From assembly GCA_026874595.1 (NCBI GenBank), contig CM049315.1, forward strand, positions 65,223,389 to 65,287,388: a stretch of 64,000 nt of DNA, in the 5' to 3' direction. The notes below the pieces were generated by a model. It ran no database searches. It was not told the origin of the DNA and was given only the letters and a program-made list of their open reading frames with translations. The DNA is from Sipunculus nudus. Taxonomy: Eukaryota; Annelida; Sipuncula; Golfingiida; Sipunculidae. Below are positions 13,328-24,200 of this stretch, one piece after another. Every line of letters begins with the position of its first letter. Position 1 is the stretch's first letter. Made by a program: the position numbers and the translations under genes.

Positions 13328-13938
13328 CCTTTCTCCTATCTTTTTCTTGAGTTTCCCTGTTTAGCCTACCTTTCTCCTCTCTTTTTCTTGAGGTTTCCTG
13401 TGTAGCCTACCTTTCTCCTCTCTTTTTCTTGAGGTTGCCTGTGAAGCCTACCTTTCTCCTCTCTTTCTCTTGAGGTTGCCCGTATAGCCAACCTTTCTCC
13501 TCTCTTTATCTTGAGGTTGCCCGTGTAGCCAACCTTTCTCCTCTTTTTCTTGAGGTTGCCTGTGAAGCCTACCTTTCTACTCTCTTTTTCTTGAGGTTGC
13601 CTGTGAAGCCTACCTTTCTCCTCTCTTTTTCTTGAGGTTTCCTGTGTAGCCAACCTTTCTCCTCTCTTTTTCTTGAGTTTCCCTGTTTAGCCTACCTTTC
13701 TCCTCTCTTTTTCTTGAGGTTACCTGTGTAGCCTACCTTTCTCCTTTCTTTTTCTTGAGGTTGCCTGTGTAGCCTACCTTTCTCCTCTCTTTTTCATGAG
13801 GTTGCCTGTGTAGCCTACCTTTCTCCTCTCTTTTTCTTGAGGTTACCTGTGTAGCCTACCTTTCTCCTTTCTTTTTCTTGAGGTTCCCTGTGTAGCCTAC
13901 CTTTCTCCTCTCTTTTCTTGAGGTTACCTGTGTAGCCT

Positions 13939-13942
13939 ACCT
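13939..13942 (-). promoter_or_regulatory. Predicted splice donor of the LIAS exon, repeated through the array
   Basis: GT at 13,940-13,939 on the minus strand follows GGAGAAAG and gives GGAGAAAG|GTAGGC. Every array unit of the 'agcctacctttctcc' type carries the same donor, while 'agccaacctttctcc' units carry the weaker GTTGGC. Which donor is used cannot be told from sequence alone. Confidence 0.5.
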
Positions 13943-14095
13943 TTCTCCTTTCTTTTTCTTGAGGTTGCCTGTGTAGCCTTGGTTGGGGTCCACATCACCA
14001 GTGATGAAGTCCTTCAGGTCAGGCCCATCTGATAACTTTTCTCTCTGTTCTTTTGTGAGACTTGTCAAGTGTCTTGCATGGATATTCAAAACATT
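13941..14095 (-). CDS. LIAS: Lipoyl synthase (mitochondrial), single N-terminal-region exon
   Basis: Lipoyl synthase is the mitochondrial radical-SAM enzyme that inserts two sulfurs into octanoyl groups on lipoyl-dependent proteins. Read on the minus strand, the exon follows an acceptor TTTTATTTCAG (AG at 14,096-14,097) and encodes about 51 residues. These include REKLSDGPDLKDFITGD and then YTGNLKKKKGE, matching the family's GPDLxDFxxGD and Y.GNLKR.KGERLRLPPWLK region just upstream of the catalytic domain. The exon can end at 13,941 with donor AAG|GTAGGC, leaving a phase-2 AG, which suits the next family residue (R of GERLRLP). Without splicing the frame reads GER then TAG. The spacing between GDVDPN and YTGN is shorter than usual and lacks the expected W. 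The radical-SAM exons (CxxxCxxC) would lie left of position 1 and are not in the window. Exon 1 (transit peptide) was not found to the right. Confidence 0.85.
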
Positions 14096-14490
14096 CTGAA
14101 ATAAAACAAGAGCCATTTGATTCTCTTCAGTTTATGACATGTTACGTGGAAAAACTGCCTCAGGAAACATATCCACAAATAATGGTGAAACGGACAAAAC
14201 ACATTAAAATGGGGGAAATTAAGGCAAAGCTAAAAAAATTTACAAGATAATTTAACAAAAATATTCACAATTCTAGTGTTTTTTAATGTTTAATGAGGGT
14301 TTCAATTTTGCAATTTCATAATTAAGTAACCAAACAAGTATATTTATAACTATTTATAATTATCTGATGAAGACCCGAGGGTACATTGAGTGAGTGGGAA
14401 TTATTGGTAAATAAGATGAAAGGTACTTTATTATCAAAATATAATTCTTTGATTTAGAGGTAACATAAAAACTATCAATCTATAGGAAGA
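14096..14490. other. Intron-like sequence upstream of the LIAS exon
   Basis: AT-rich DNA just upstream (in minus orientation) of the LIAS acceptor. The short open frame at 14,062-14,250 on the plus strand overlaps the exon antisense and resembles nothing I know. No other feature seen. Confidence 0.5.
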
Positions 14491-14492
14491 AA

Positions 14493-17400
14493 CAAGTGAC
14501 CTTTGGGGTCAAGGCACTCGGCTGATATTGATTATGATTATATTGGTATCAACTTCTAGTTGACTGTGTTAAATGTGCACTTTGCCTGTGACTAAATGAA
14601 AGATGCAGGAGCCTCTAATGATCACAAATTTGTAAAAGTTTCAGTTTTCCACTAAATGACTGTAATAAGCATGTAAATATACCCAATAGGAAATATAGAC
14701 ATGAGCTGACAAATAATCATACACATTGACAAAATAAAACACCATAAACAATATACATTTTTCCATTCTCAAATGTAAAACTAAATTTGAAAAGTATGTT
14801 GAAACAAGCCAATAAGGCATACATTGTGCTGTGTAATAAATAACAATGTGGCCTGACACCATTAAATTATGCAATACAAAACAAGGGACCAAAAGGTCAT
14901 GGGGCTCAGCTGTTATGTATGTTCACAAAATATGATTTGGAAATGAGGCACATGCTTGTTTTGTGTGGTAATATAAGCTTTATTATTAGTTGTTGGTGTT
15001 TAACTCAAGTTATGTAAGATTTTGATAATATACTTGGAGACAGGGAAGAGGACTTATGTCATTTATATTATTTACAAATGGAGTGCTATTGTTACACATG
15101 TTATGACTTGGCCATATAACTTTATCTACATTGCTGTAGAAGTATTGAAACAAGTGACCCATGGGTCATGACGCTCAGCTGCCAAGCATGACCTGTGACA
15201 TCATGGACTGAGATTCACAACTTCCAGTCAAATTTTGAAGAACCAATTTGCCAATTTGTTGAAAATTTTCTATGACAACAGAAATATATATTACCTATGT
15301 CTGGTTAAAACACAGTGAATTGATGGTCTGAGGAAAATGCATGATTGTTAAGCTATCAGGAACTATTCCAACAGCTTGCTTGAAACCTGTCAGTCTCAAA
15401 AGGAACACCACAAAGGGCAAATATAAGATCAAAATATATAGCAAAAATCAAGGAAATACATGCAAGAATTATTGAGAAACAGGTGCTTCTGTGTGAATTT
15501 TTATTCAATACAAGCCAATTGCACTGCACTTTTATAAATGATGGTAATATTTATTCAGAAATATTTGACCCAATCCTTTACAAGATTACATAAATATACA
15601 TCCAACTGCATTCACTTTAACTGTTCTTGAGATAAAATGATCAAAAGGAATTAAAAGATGGTTGCCTGGTGTCCATATTGGACTTCTGACAAGTCTGAAA
15701 TCAGACAACAAACATTCTCTAAATCGGACCAAACATTAAAGAAAAATTACTGAAACTGCACTGAAGAAAGAATTTCTAAGGTGGCTAACTGGCAGACATA
15801 ATGGATTTCTGACAAGTATGACATTTGATATCCCACATTCTCCAATAAGAGACCAAACTTGGGGCAAATTATCCAGTAATGGATGCCCAAAATAATTCAA
15901 AAGGCATGTCCAGGCCCTCATATCAGATTTATAGATATGCAATTGTAAAAAGTGTAAGTCCAATATTTTTTATTATCACTCTGCTTTTCAATGGGGTCAG
16001 CAGGGTAGGTAAACTGCCAAACCTGAAAGAAAAGAAATGCAGAAAGCATGACTAAGAGTCTTGAAATAAAACAAAAAGCCATCCTAAATCAAGGTACACA
16101 TCCACATATTATGAGAACAAACACTTGCTTTTATATGTGGTGATATATATTAAAATATTCAGATATCTAGGAAACTAAGTTTATTGCTAGGATTCCATAA
16201 AATAAACTGTAAAATGTTCCCATCATCTTATAAATCAGTAGCTAAACCTTAATACTATACTCTCATAGTCTTAATGCCTGGCTGAAGCATTCTGACAACA
16301 GTGTTTTTGTTATGAAGTAACGAGGTACTTATCACTGAGCCTTATCACTTAATAGGCTGATACAAAAGGGAGTCATATGTCACCAGTGTCACTCACAATT
16401 ACAGCCACACAGGGAGATGTACCAGCTGGAGTGGGATGGTTATATATACAAGAAAAATAGAGATGGTCTATAAAATAAGTAATTGTGAACATCCCTGACC
16501 TATGACCTTGGTCTTTTGCCCATATATCAACTGGATTCTTTCTAAATGATGGGTAACTACTAACCACTTAAATCTGGTGTAATTACTTTGCAACCAATGG
16601 GTGAATAACTTTGACCTGCAACCTTTAACCTGCTGACCAGCTGACCCCAAAATCAATAAGTTATTTATTCAAGCAAAAAGACCCATAAATATGAAGTTTG
16701 AGTCAAACTGAGTGATGCATAGATGTGGCATATGTGAAAGACTGAAGGTTTGGGTTGAACAGTTACACTTGAAATATGCTCACAAGCATTTAGAACAATT
16801 AAATATTGTGACCTTGACCTTTGACTTTTTGACCTCAACATCAATAGGCTTCTTCCCTTATTGGTAGGTAAGCCATATATGACAGATTGAAGGTACAGAT
16901 TGAAAAGTTTGCCTGAAAGAGACTCCACGCAAGAAATGGGTGCTGTGAACTTGACCTTTGACCTCAAAATCAACAGGTCTTTTCCCCTGTTGGCAGAGAA
17001 GCGATATCAGTGCTGGAAGGTTTGGAATGAAAAGTCTAGCTTGAAATGTGTCCACAACCTTTTCAAAGTAGTGGATCCTGTGACCCAGACCTTTGACCTT
17101 GTGACCTCAAAATCTATAGGATTCTTCTCCAACTTAGTAGGTGAGCTATATGTGAAAGATCAAAGAATTGGGATGAAAGGGTTGGCTTAAAATGCATCCA
17201 CAGGCTTTTCAAGGAAGAGGCCCCTGTGACCTTGACCTTTGACCTTTTGACCTAAAAAAAATTATGGTTCTTCCCCTGTTGGTAGGTGAGCTGTATGTGA
17301 AAGATGGAAGGTTTGGGATGAAAATTTTGTCTCAAAGAGTGATTTCTGGGGGGTGCAAACACACCCCATAACTTTGAAAATATAGGTCGCAGTGACCTAA

Positions 17401-17594
17401 TTTCAGGTTTGCAAGGAGATCTTTTTATAACCTCTAAGACTACATAGGGTTCATGGCCCTAGCCCCTACGGTTACGATTTGTGCCCTGCTAACGGCCGGA
17501 CGGCCGGCCGGCCGGACGGACAGACGGAAGGACGCCGGACAAAGACCCATCGCTATAGCCCAGCATGACTGAAAGTCAGCTGAGCTAAAAAAAA
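14493..17594 (-). mobile_element. Minus-strand dispersed repeat with nested 3' termini and about 140-bp internal repeats
   Basis: Read on the minus strand, the left terminus begins near 17,594 with TTTAGCTCAGCTGACTTTCA, followed by a GC-rich GGCCGGCCGGCC tract (about 17,493-17,520) and 'cagggcacaaatcgtaac', the start shared with the 46.5-kb element. The right end carries a 14-bp palindrome (15,155-15,168) abutting CTTG (15,151-15,154). Two further degenerate copies of this terminus in the same orientation lie at 14,882 and 14,493, so several elements are stacked. Between 16,480 and 17,330 a module of about 135-145 bp repeats four to five times. Each copy has a TGACCT-rich block, then 'aggattcttc' and 'ggtaggtgagctatatgtg'. 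No coding capacity is credible. Confidence 0.65.
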
Positions 17595-18797
17595 CTGTCC
17601 ATTATCAGTCATGTTAATTATTCTTTTTACAAATAAGTTAACCGTTATTTAATAATCACAGGTTATCCCTTCCCAAGAGTAGCATTAAAACCATTAATAT
17701 AGAAGCTTTAAGTTTAACTATTTATTAAAATTTAATAACAAATATTATGCCAAATATGATTTTAATTAAAAATAAAGAGAGAATCATATGTTTTTTTTAA
17801 TAATATAATTGAAATAAATGATTATTAAAATAAAATTATAGGATATATTCAAGAATGCATTCATGAATACATTTTGAAAGAAACCAGATACTTTAATTTT
17901 TACATGTATTCCTTTTTTAATACATGATATTATGGAGTACATATTCATATTTGTATTCAAATACATTTGCAAAGTATTCACACCATGTCTGGTATTTATT
18001 CATTTTCAGCCAAACAAAGACGTTGAGAATCCAGAATATAATTAATTCACAAATTTAAATAATTTTCATAAGTACCTGGTTTTAAGGCTTTATTCTATAA
18101 TTAAAAAAAAATAAAACTAATATATTCATTTTAGACTACTTTCACATCAATCTACACCCTAGACACAGCAAGAATCTTATTATTATTAACATTACAGAAA
18201 TCATAATGAGAACTTTTCTATGATCTTATTTTATGTCATATTCGAATATTTAAAAAAAATATTTCAGTAGTCTCAGCTATGAAACCATTATATGTGTAAA
18301 AAAAATAACCTGAGCATAAGAACACTCTATAAATCATACATAGAGCAAACTAGAGATGGGCAAGTTTAATTTCATTAACTGAAATCAAAGAACTAGTGAT
18401 ATGAATTTTGAGTATTTACATAGTCTTGTGGCAGCTGATACAGCAAAGTGTCTTAATGTCATTAGTAAAACATATTGACATCTTTAATAAGTTTTTGTCT
18501 GAGTAAAATTTAAAAATTCTGACATATTTTATTTCTATTTAATTTTGCACTAAATATAAATTAACAAGCTAAAATACTTGGAAAAGTATTCATATTCTAA
18601 TAACTCTTCATGTTTATTTATTAACTCATGTTGATTTTCATATCCTGGGGGGGGGGGGGGGTCCCCAAATATTTACTCATATTCATTCTAATTACCCAAG
18701 TAAACAACCATTCATCTTTACCTTTTACTATCCTGATTCATTTTCCAACTAGTTTATTCCAGGTTTAAATACCCGCATTTTCCCCGGTTCTGCAACC
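17595..18797. other. AT-rich intergenic or intronic sequence with a 15-G tract
   Basis: I see no gene here. A run of 15 G occurs at 18,647-18,661 and could be an assembly or slippage hot spot. The short ORF at 17,784-17,981 is low-complexity Ile/Asn/Lys and looks spurious. Confidence 0.6.
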
Positions 18798-19000
18798 AGT
18801 TCTGTGTGGCATAGTGGTTATGCAATGGGACTTGTGTGCTACAGGTCAGTGGTTCGAGACCCTATTCAGTACGCTGTCTTTGCATGTCATGTCAAATGTA
18901 CTAATAATTCCTGTGTTTCATCTCTTCCAGGTACTTCAACGCAGCCAAGTTCAAGATGTCACATGAACAAATATTACGAGTCAAACAGGAGACATTAAAG
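18798..19000 (+). mobile_element. tRNA-derived SINE
   Basis: The block has a pol III A-box-like TGGCATAGTGGTTATGC (about 18,807) and B-box-like GGTTCGAGACC (about 18,851) at tRNA spacing, but the ends do not form an acceptor stem. That points to a tRNA-derived SINE head rather than a working tRNA. The tail and 3' limit are not clear, so the right boundary is approximate. Confidence 0.55.
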
Positions 19001-19273
19001 AGATGTTATGTATGTACTGAAACCCCCCAAAAAACTATACCCCTTTTTTCTCTCTATCCCCTATAACGCCCTCTTTACCTCTGGTTTGCTGACCAGGGGT
19101 GCGTGAGTGATTTGACATTCGCTCCCTAAAGAGATATATGAATACAAATATGACTAGAGAAGAGATACCAAGCATTTAAAGGAGTGATACATGCATGTTT
19201 AGCCACAACTGAGGTACGTGAGTTATTGACTTATTATCTAGTCGGACCCAATGATCAATGAATGAGACTATTC
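19001..19273. other. No recognised feature
   Basis: The stretch between the SINE and the hAT-type element holds no ORF or repeat that I recognise. Confidence 0.5.
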
Positions 19274-20519
19274 ATTTAATACAGGGTTGGGGCCAGGTAC
19301 TTGTACCTGTACCTGTACCTAGGTACACAATTCAGAGTACCTGTACCTGTACCTGGCTTTCATGAGTAGGAAGTACCTTGTACCTGTACCTGGAACTCAA
19401 GTACCTGTACCTGGTATAAGGTACTTCAGGTACAAATGTGATACTGGAAATGGACACCAGGCTTGGGTCAATTGCTTGAATAAAGCTGTCACCCCTGTCA
19501 GGTCAGTTACCTATCTCAGGCAGGGGTGATTACAAAGCATTCATCCCTGCTGCCTTTGTAGCTAGTGGGGCTAGCAAGCTGGTCAACCTCCAGCCTGTAA
19601 ACAGGAAGTTCATTATCAGCACAAGTATCAGGCAACTGACAAAGGATAGGAACAGGGCTGCCCTCATGCCCATGCAATGTAGACACAGAACAGGGTTGGG
19701 GCCAGGTAATGGTACTTGTACCTAGGTGCACAATTCACAGTTATGAGGATTACAGGTAATGATACTGGAAATGGATATCAAGTTGAGTCAAGTAAGTGTA
19801 CTGAGCTGTCACCCTTATCCAGGCAGGGGTAATTACTAAGCTTTTATCCAAGCAGCCTTTAAAGTTGACTGGGCTATGGCTAGTATGCATGCTGGCCTGG
19901 CTACCTCCAGCATCTACACAGGGAGTTCATTGTGGCATTATCAGATATAAAGGGTAGAGAGAAAAGGATATGGACAGTGTTGCTCACATGCCCCATGTAG
20001 ATACCTGTTGTCTAGTATACAAAGAACATTGGTGAAGGATAAACGAAGAAGTGAAGATGGTACATATTGTGTAACTGAACTCTCAACATATGCCAAAAAA
20101 AGCAGAACATTCCAAAAAAGTAAAAAGTCCCTGCTCAAGCATCAAATGCAGGTGCTCTTAATTCTCAAAACATTCCTCAGTGTGACTTACTGCAATGAAC
20201 ATGCTTATTGATACTTCTAATTATGTATGTATTATTGTTCATGTCATGAAGTTAGTCTATAAAAACTGATTATAAGATTTTCCCTTTCAGTCAAGTTTTT
20301 CAAGCCTCTTTATTTTAAAGAGTGTTTGGTGCTTCAAGAGATTTTGACTTTAAAACATTACTCTAAAACTCAAAACTTGATTTGAAAGAGTGACATCATA
20401 TTTTAGTATATGAATGAAAGTTTTATATTTCTGTATTACTAACTTTGTAAACTTTATCAGCTTCATTCACTTATCACATTTACTAAAGGCAATCCGGAGC
20501 CACTATAGAACACGGGCTT

Positions 20520-20722
20520 CGCTTGTATTGAGGAACATATAAATAAAATTGTCACCTCTTATTCCCTATTTTAACTCCTACTTTTCCCTGTAGATGTCCC
20601 TACACTTAACTCTTCTAACATAAACAACTAGTAAGCATCAGAAGTCGCCTGAATTGGGAATCGAACCTACGATCTCTGGACTAGGAGCCCTACACGCTAC
20701 TACATGAGCCGTGAAGACGAGA
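20520..20722 (-). mobile_element. tRNA-derived SINE, minus strand
   Basis: On the minus strand, an A-box-like GGCTCATGTAGTAGCGTG (near 20,710) precedes a B-box-like GGTTCGATTCC (near 20,668). A tRNA-like central loop is recognisable but the acceptor stem is not closed, so this is a SINE head. It sits inside the hAT-type element. Confidence 0.5.
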
Positions 20723-20824
20723 TACCAGCAGGAGCAAGTTTTGTTCATTTATATCTGCGATTGAAGAGGCATCTATCGCGAAAATGGCAAACCATTTACT
20801 ATTTTAACAGGAAAATTAAGCTTT

Positions 20825-20890
20825 AGGGGGGGGGGGGCTCCGCCCCCACACCCCCTTCAGACGGGGAACCCAGGTTCCCCAGACCCCTCC
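20825..20890. repeat. G/C-rich short dispersed motif
   Basis: A 12-G run is followed by 'ctccgcccccacacccccttc' and a small inverted pair (GGGAACC / GGTTCCCC). This type of GC-rich block recurs in many invertebrate repeats. I cannot assign it to a family. Confidence 0.4.
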
Positions 20891-21282
20891 TCCTCTAATA
20901 TAATAAACTCCAGCTATGAGCAAAATGAAATACGGGAATTCTGAGGAAAATGATATGTATCGGCCTTTTCCAGGAAACAATTTTTTATGCGACACCCGTT
21001 TTACCGGCGGTAGGCTGAAGCCCGGTTTCTATAGTTCTACATTTGCCATGCTCGTTTTTTTTTCGTGATGACTTACAAAGATATAATTTAAAACTTTTTA
21101 ATGATGTTTTCAGCCATTCTATTACAAATTATGATCACATTTCTACAAGAAATTTTTACAATTATCATTAGTTCAAATATCTTTAAAATGTACCTGTACC
21201 TGTACCTAGGTACGCTACAATAATGCTGTACCTGTACCTGACCATTTTGCAAGTACCTGTACCTATAGGTACTTTTGCATGT

Positions 21283-24200
21283 CGGAGTGCTTATTGACAC
21301 ACGGTCCGAAGGTCTCGGTTACCTCGATTTGGAAGTCTCGGTTACCGTGTATTGCAGTCTCGGGTATGGAGAATTGGGAGTCTCGGTTACCATGTGTCAC
21401 CAGTGGTCAGTCAAGCGTACCGCAATTAAGCTGGCGCACCATTGCCCCAGTTAATCACTTTGATCACTGGTGTCCTAGATCAAAGGGCCAGGTCACTTCA
21501 AAGGCCACCAGGGAAATTGGGCCTCGTGAAATATGTTTTTTTTTATCATTGCGAAGACGTTTCTTTTTTCTGTAATATTCTGTAATATACAGGAGATGTA
21601 TAATTTTACAAAAAAATAAGCATTTTATGAAAGGTGGTGTTGTTTGAGAGTCATTGTGTATCCTAAGTCGAATTTATCGGCTCAAACTTTAATGTATCAC
21701 CATAACGTTATGCATGACGTTGATGTTGATAAAGTCGCTAAGAAAACGTTGCATTGCATTGTACAAGCTATATTTGACTAATTTGAGCACATTTAGTCAT
21801 TACATATCAAATATAGTAGTTATTCTTATATAGATATCCATTTCTTCTTATTATAGAATAATAAAAATTTGAAAATAATGCGTCAAAGATAATAAATGAA
21901 ACAAGCCTTTAAAAATTCTCTGGTTGCATATTTACCTCATCCAGGGCCCCTGGCATGGCAGGGCATGCAGACGATTAGGAAACACTGTTCAGAGGTCGAG
22001 AAGGATGATACTGAAGAAGACTGTTTTGGAATATTTAATTTTATATGGAACTTTCTTGGATATTTATGTACGTTATATTTTGTATATTATAAAAATGTGT
22101 ATGCCTGTTTGTGTCCGTATCTTAACGTGTTTATATTGTGTATATTAATTGTGTATATTTTATATAGCATGATGAATTGTTTGGATTTTCTTTCTTTTTT
22201 CATTACACAAACGTAGTACATGCATAACGGAACAGTACATACATACAAACATACATATAGAAATTAATATTTCGATTACAATTTACATTTAATCTTGAAG
22301 ATTATTCATGTAGAGGAAAGCAGGTAGGTAAGGTTTTCCCATTTTTAATAATGTTGAGTTAATTTACCTCCTTTCTTAGCGATTACATCTTCTCTTAAAT
22401 AAATCTGCTTAACATAGCTTATACATCCATGATAGTTCGGTAACATTTTGAGACATCTGCAATTATAAACATACTTTTTTACAACCAGTGTTAGCATATT
22501 TAACCATCTATGTTTGCTTTAACCTAACAGATCTTCAGATACTGAAAACTCAACGGAGGAGTTTAATGACGAACTATTCAAATCCTCTTGTATTTTTAAC
22601 CACAAGTTAGCGACAAAAGAACAATTCCAAAAATATGTGATAAAGTTTCTCTTTCTATATTACAAAAGGTACAAGTAGGAGAATCAATTACATTCAGTCT
22701 ATGAAGAAATGGGTTTAATGTCAACCAACGTTGTAGTACATAAAGCTGAAAATTCCTAATTTGTACGAAAATTGTTGTGTCATAAATCTTGGAGAATCCC
22801 ATATAAACAATCTCCTCTGATATATCAATTAATTCTTGTTTCCATTTCTTAACTACTAAGTCTGGAGTTACTAAATGTTTCTCTTGTTTTCTCTTGTTTG
22901 GATTTTCTTTGCAGGTTTTATTAGTAGTTTATTTATAATGGTATGTTTATTATATAGTCCCATTTGGGCTCATAAATGTCAACTCAAATATAAATACAGT
23001 ATATACTTAGTGGTAGATATTCAAAATCATAAACATTATTAGAGTGTACGGGTTGTTCCTTTTTTCTAACGGCGTAAAAGTTAATTTTTACACTTTTTCC
23101 AACAGCGGACCAAGTATTCTACCAAAGTCTTGCCGTCGCAATTTATGAATTAAACCAATTGAATTTGTTTTATTAAGTATAGGAAACTGCGTAATTGTGT
23201 AAGATGTTTTATCATACAGAATTGTTAGGGGTTCGTAATATAGGACATTTAAAACCATTGTGCCTCTCATCTTCGACGTCACCGTTTTTACATATGAGAC
23301 AGCCCCTTGCTTTTAAGGTTCCTGTATTTATTGGGTGGTATCAGCCTATATATGGTGTCTGACATCTGTCAGTTTCACTTCTCAGCGCAAGTGTCCCACA
23401 CCAAAGCCGAGCAAGTACACTGAACTTTGCTGTCGTTGATCGGGCCATATACTTTTTAACGTATATACTTAATTAAAAAAAATATACTTAATTGAAAAAA
23501 AAACTGATAAAAAATCTTAATTTCGGAACTGATCGGTATTGTTCAAACCATTTATGTTGATAATCAGAACGTAATTTCTGTTTCAGATAACGTTGGCAAT
23601 ACGGCGTTAAGACTTGTGTAATCCATAGTGATTCCAAAACCGTAACATCTCATTAAAATGATATCTACTTGTTAAACAACCAATGTCTCTTTTAGAGCAG
23701 CAATTTCACATGCAGAACCTGTGAACACTAAAAAGGTAACGGGGAGCTCTGTTTTGAATTTTATCACATGATATTTATTCTATAATCGATCAGGCCACGA
23801 TGATGAGTTGTTGAAAAAGATATGACCATTCCATGGCTCGTAGTAACTTAGCCAATTTCATTTTCGGTTTGTTCCTCTGATTTTGAACATGTCCAATTTA
23901 CATCGTGAAAATCTGGAAAGTATACATTTCATAAAGAAGAATGTCACAAAACTGCCAGTAATCATGCACATCTGTATTATAATTAGAGTAATAAAGTATC
24001 CACTTCTCCAGTTTATTGCAATTATTTAATTATTCGGTATCGATGTGCTTATAAAGTTTGTGTATTTAGTCATAAGAAACTATGATTAACTTACTTTATT
24101 TTGTAAGTTTATAAAGCTTATTTGTTCCTATTATCCTTGTTTATTATTTTCTGATTAGAAAAATGATATTGAATAAAACAAGAGATATATGTATGTAAAT

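Larger units (their letters stand above)
940..13980. repeat. 13-kb tandem array, 41-bp unit, derived from the lipoyl synthase exon/intron junction
   Basis: About 318 head-to-tail copies of a 41-bp unit, on the plus strand 'tgtgtagcctacctttctcc' + 'tctctttttcttgaggttgcc'. Variants of about 39 bp carry 'tgtttagattac', and 'ctgttcagcctacctttcac' units recur at fixed spacing. The plus strand is almost pure pyrimidine over about 25 of 41 bases. On the minus strand one frame reads G-Y-T-G-N-L-K-K-K-R-G-E-R, the same peptide the adjacent LIAS exon encodes. Because 41 is not a multiple of 3, long minus ORFs cycle through three frames with a 41-residue period (GYTGNLKKKRGER, LATQATSRKREEKG, RLHRQPQEKERRKV). 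They end wherever a unit has AGGTAG or the 'tttagatta' variant. I read these ORFs as by-products, not genes. Confidence 0.95.

Noticed and set aside
3063-13653. Many Lys/Arg/Glu-rich minus-strand ORFs of 60-112 residues as genes
   Set aside because: They are readings of the 41-bp array, identical at repeat spacing, with no start context. They end wherever a unit variant adds a stop. Only the first 155 bp next to the acceptor belongs to a gene.
940-13980. CRISPR array
   Set aside because: Units are contiguous with no unique spacers, and the sequence is eukaryotic.
14062-17190. Further LIAS exons (exon 1 or transit peptide) upstream on the minus strand
   Set aside because: I looked for a basic, Ser/Arg-rich start with a donor but found none that could be supported; the region is repeat-derived.
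18804-18870. Functional tRNA gene (also 20,650-20,720 and 30,568-30,640)
   Set aside because: A and B boxes are present, but I could not close a seven-pair acceptor stem, and unrelated body sequence follows each. SINE heads explain them better.
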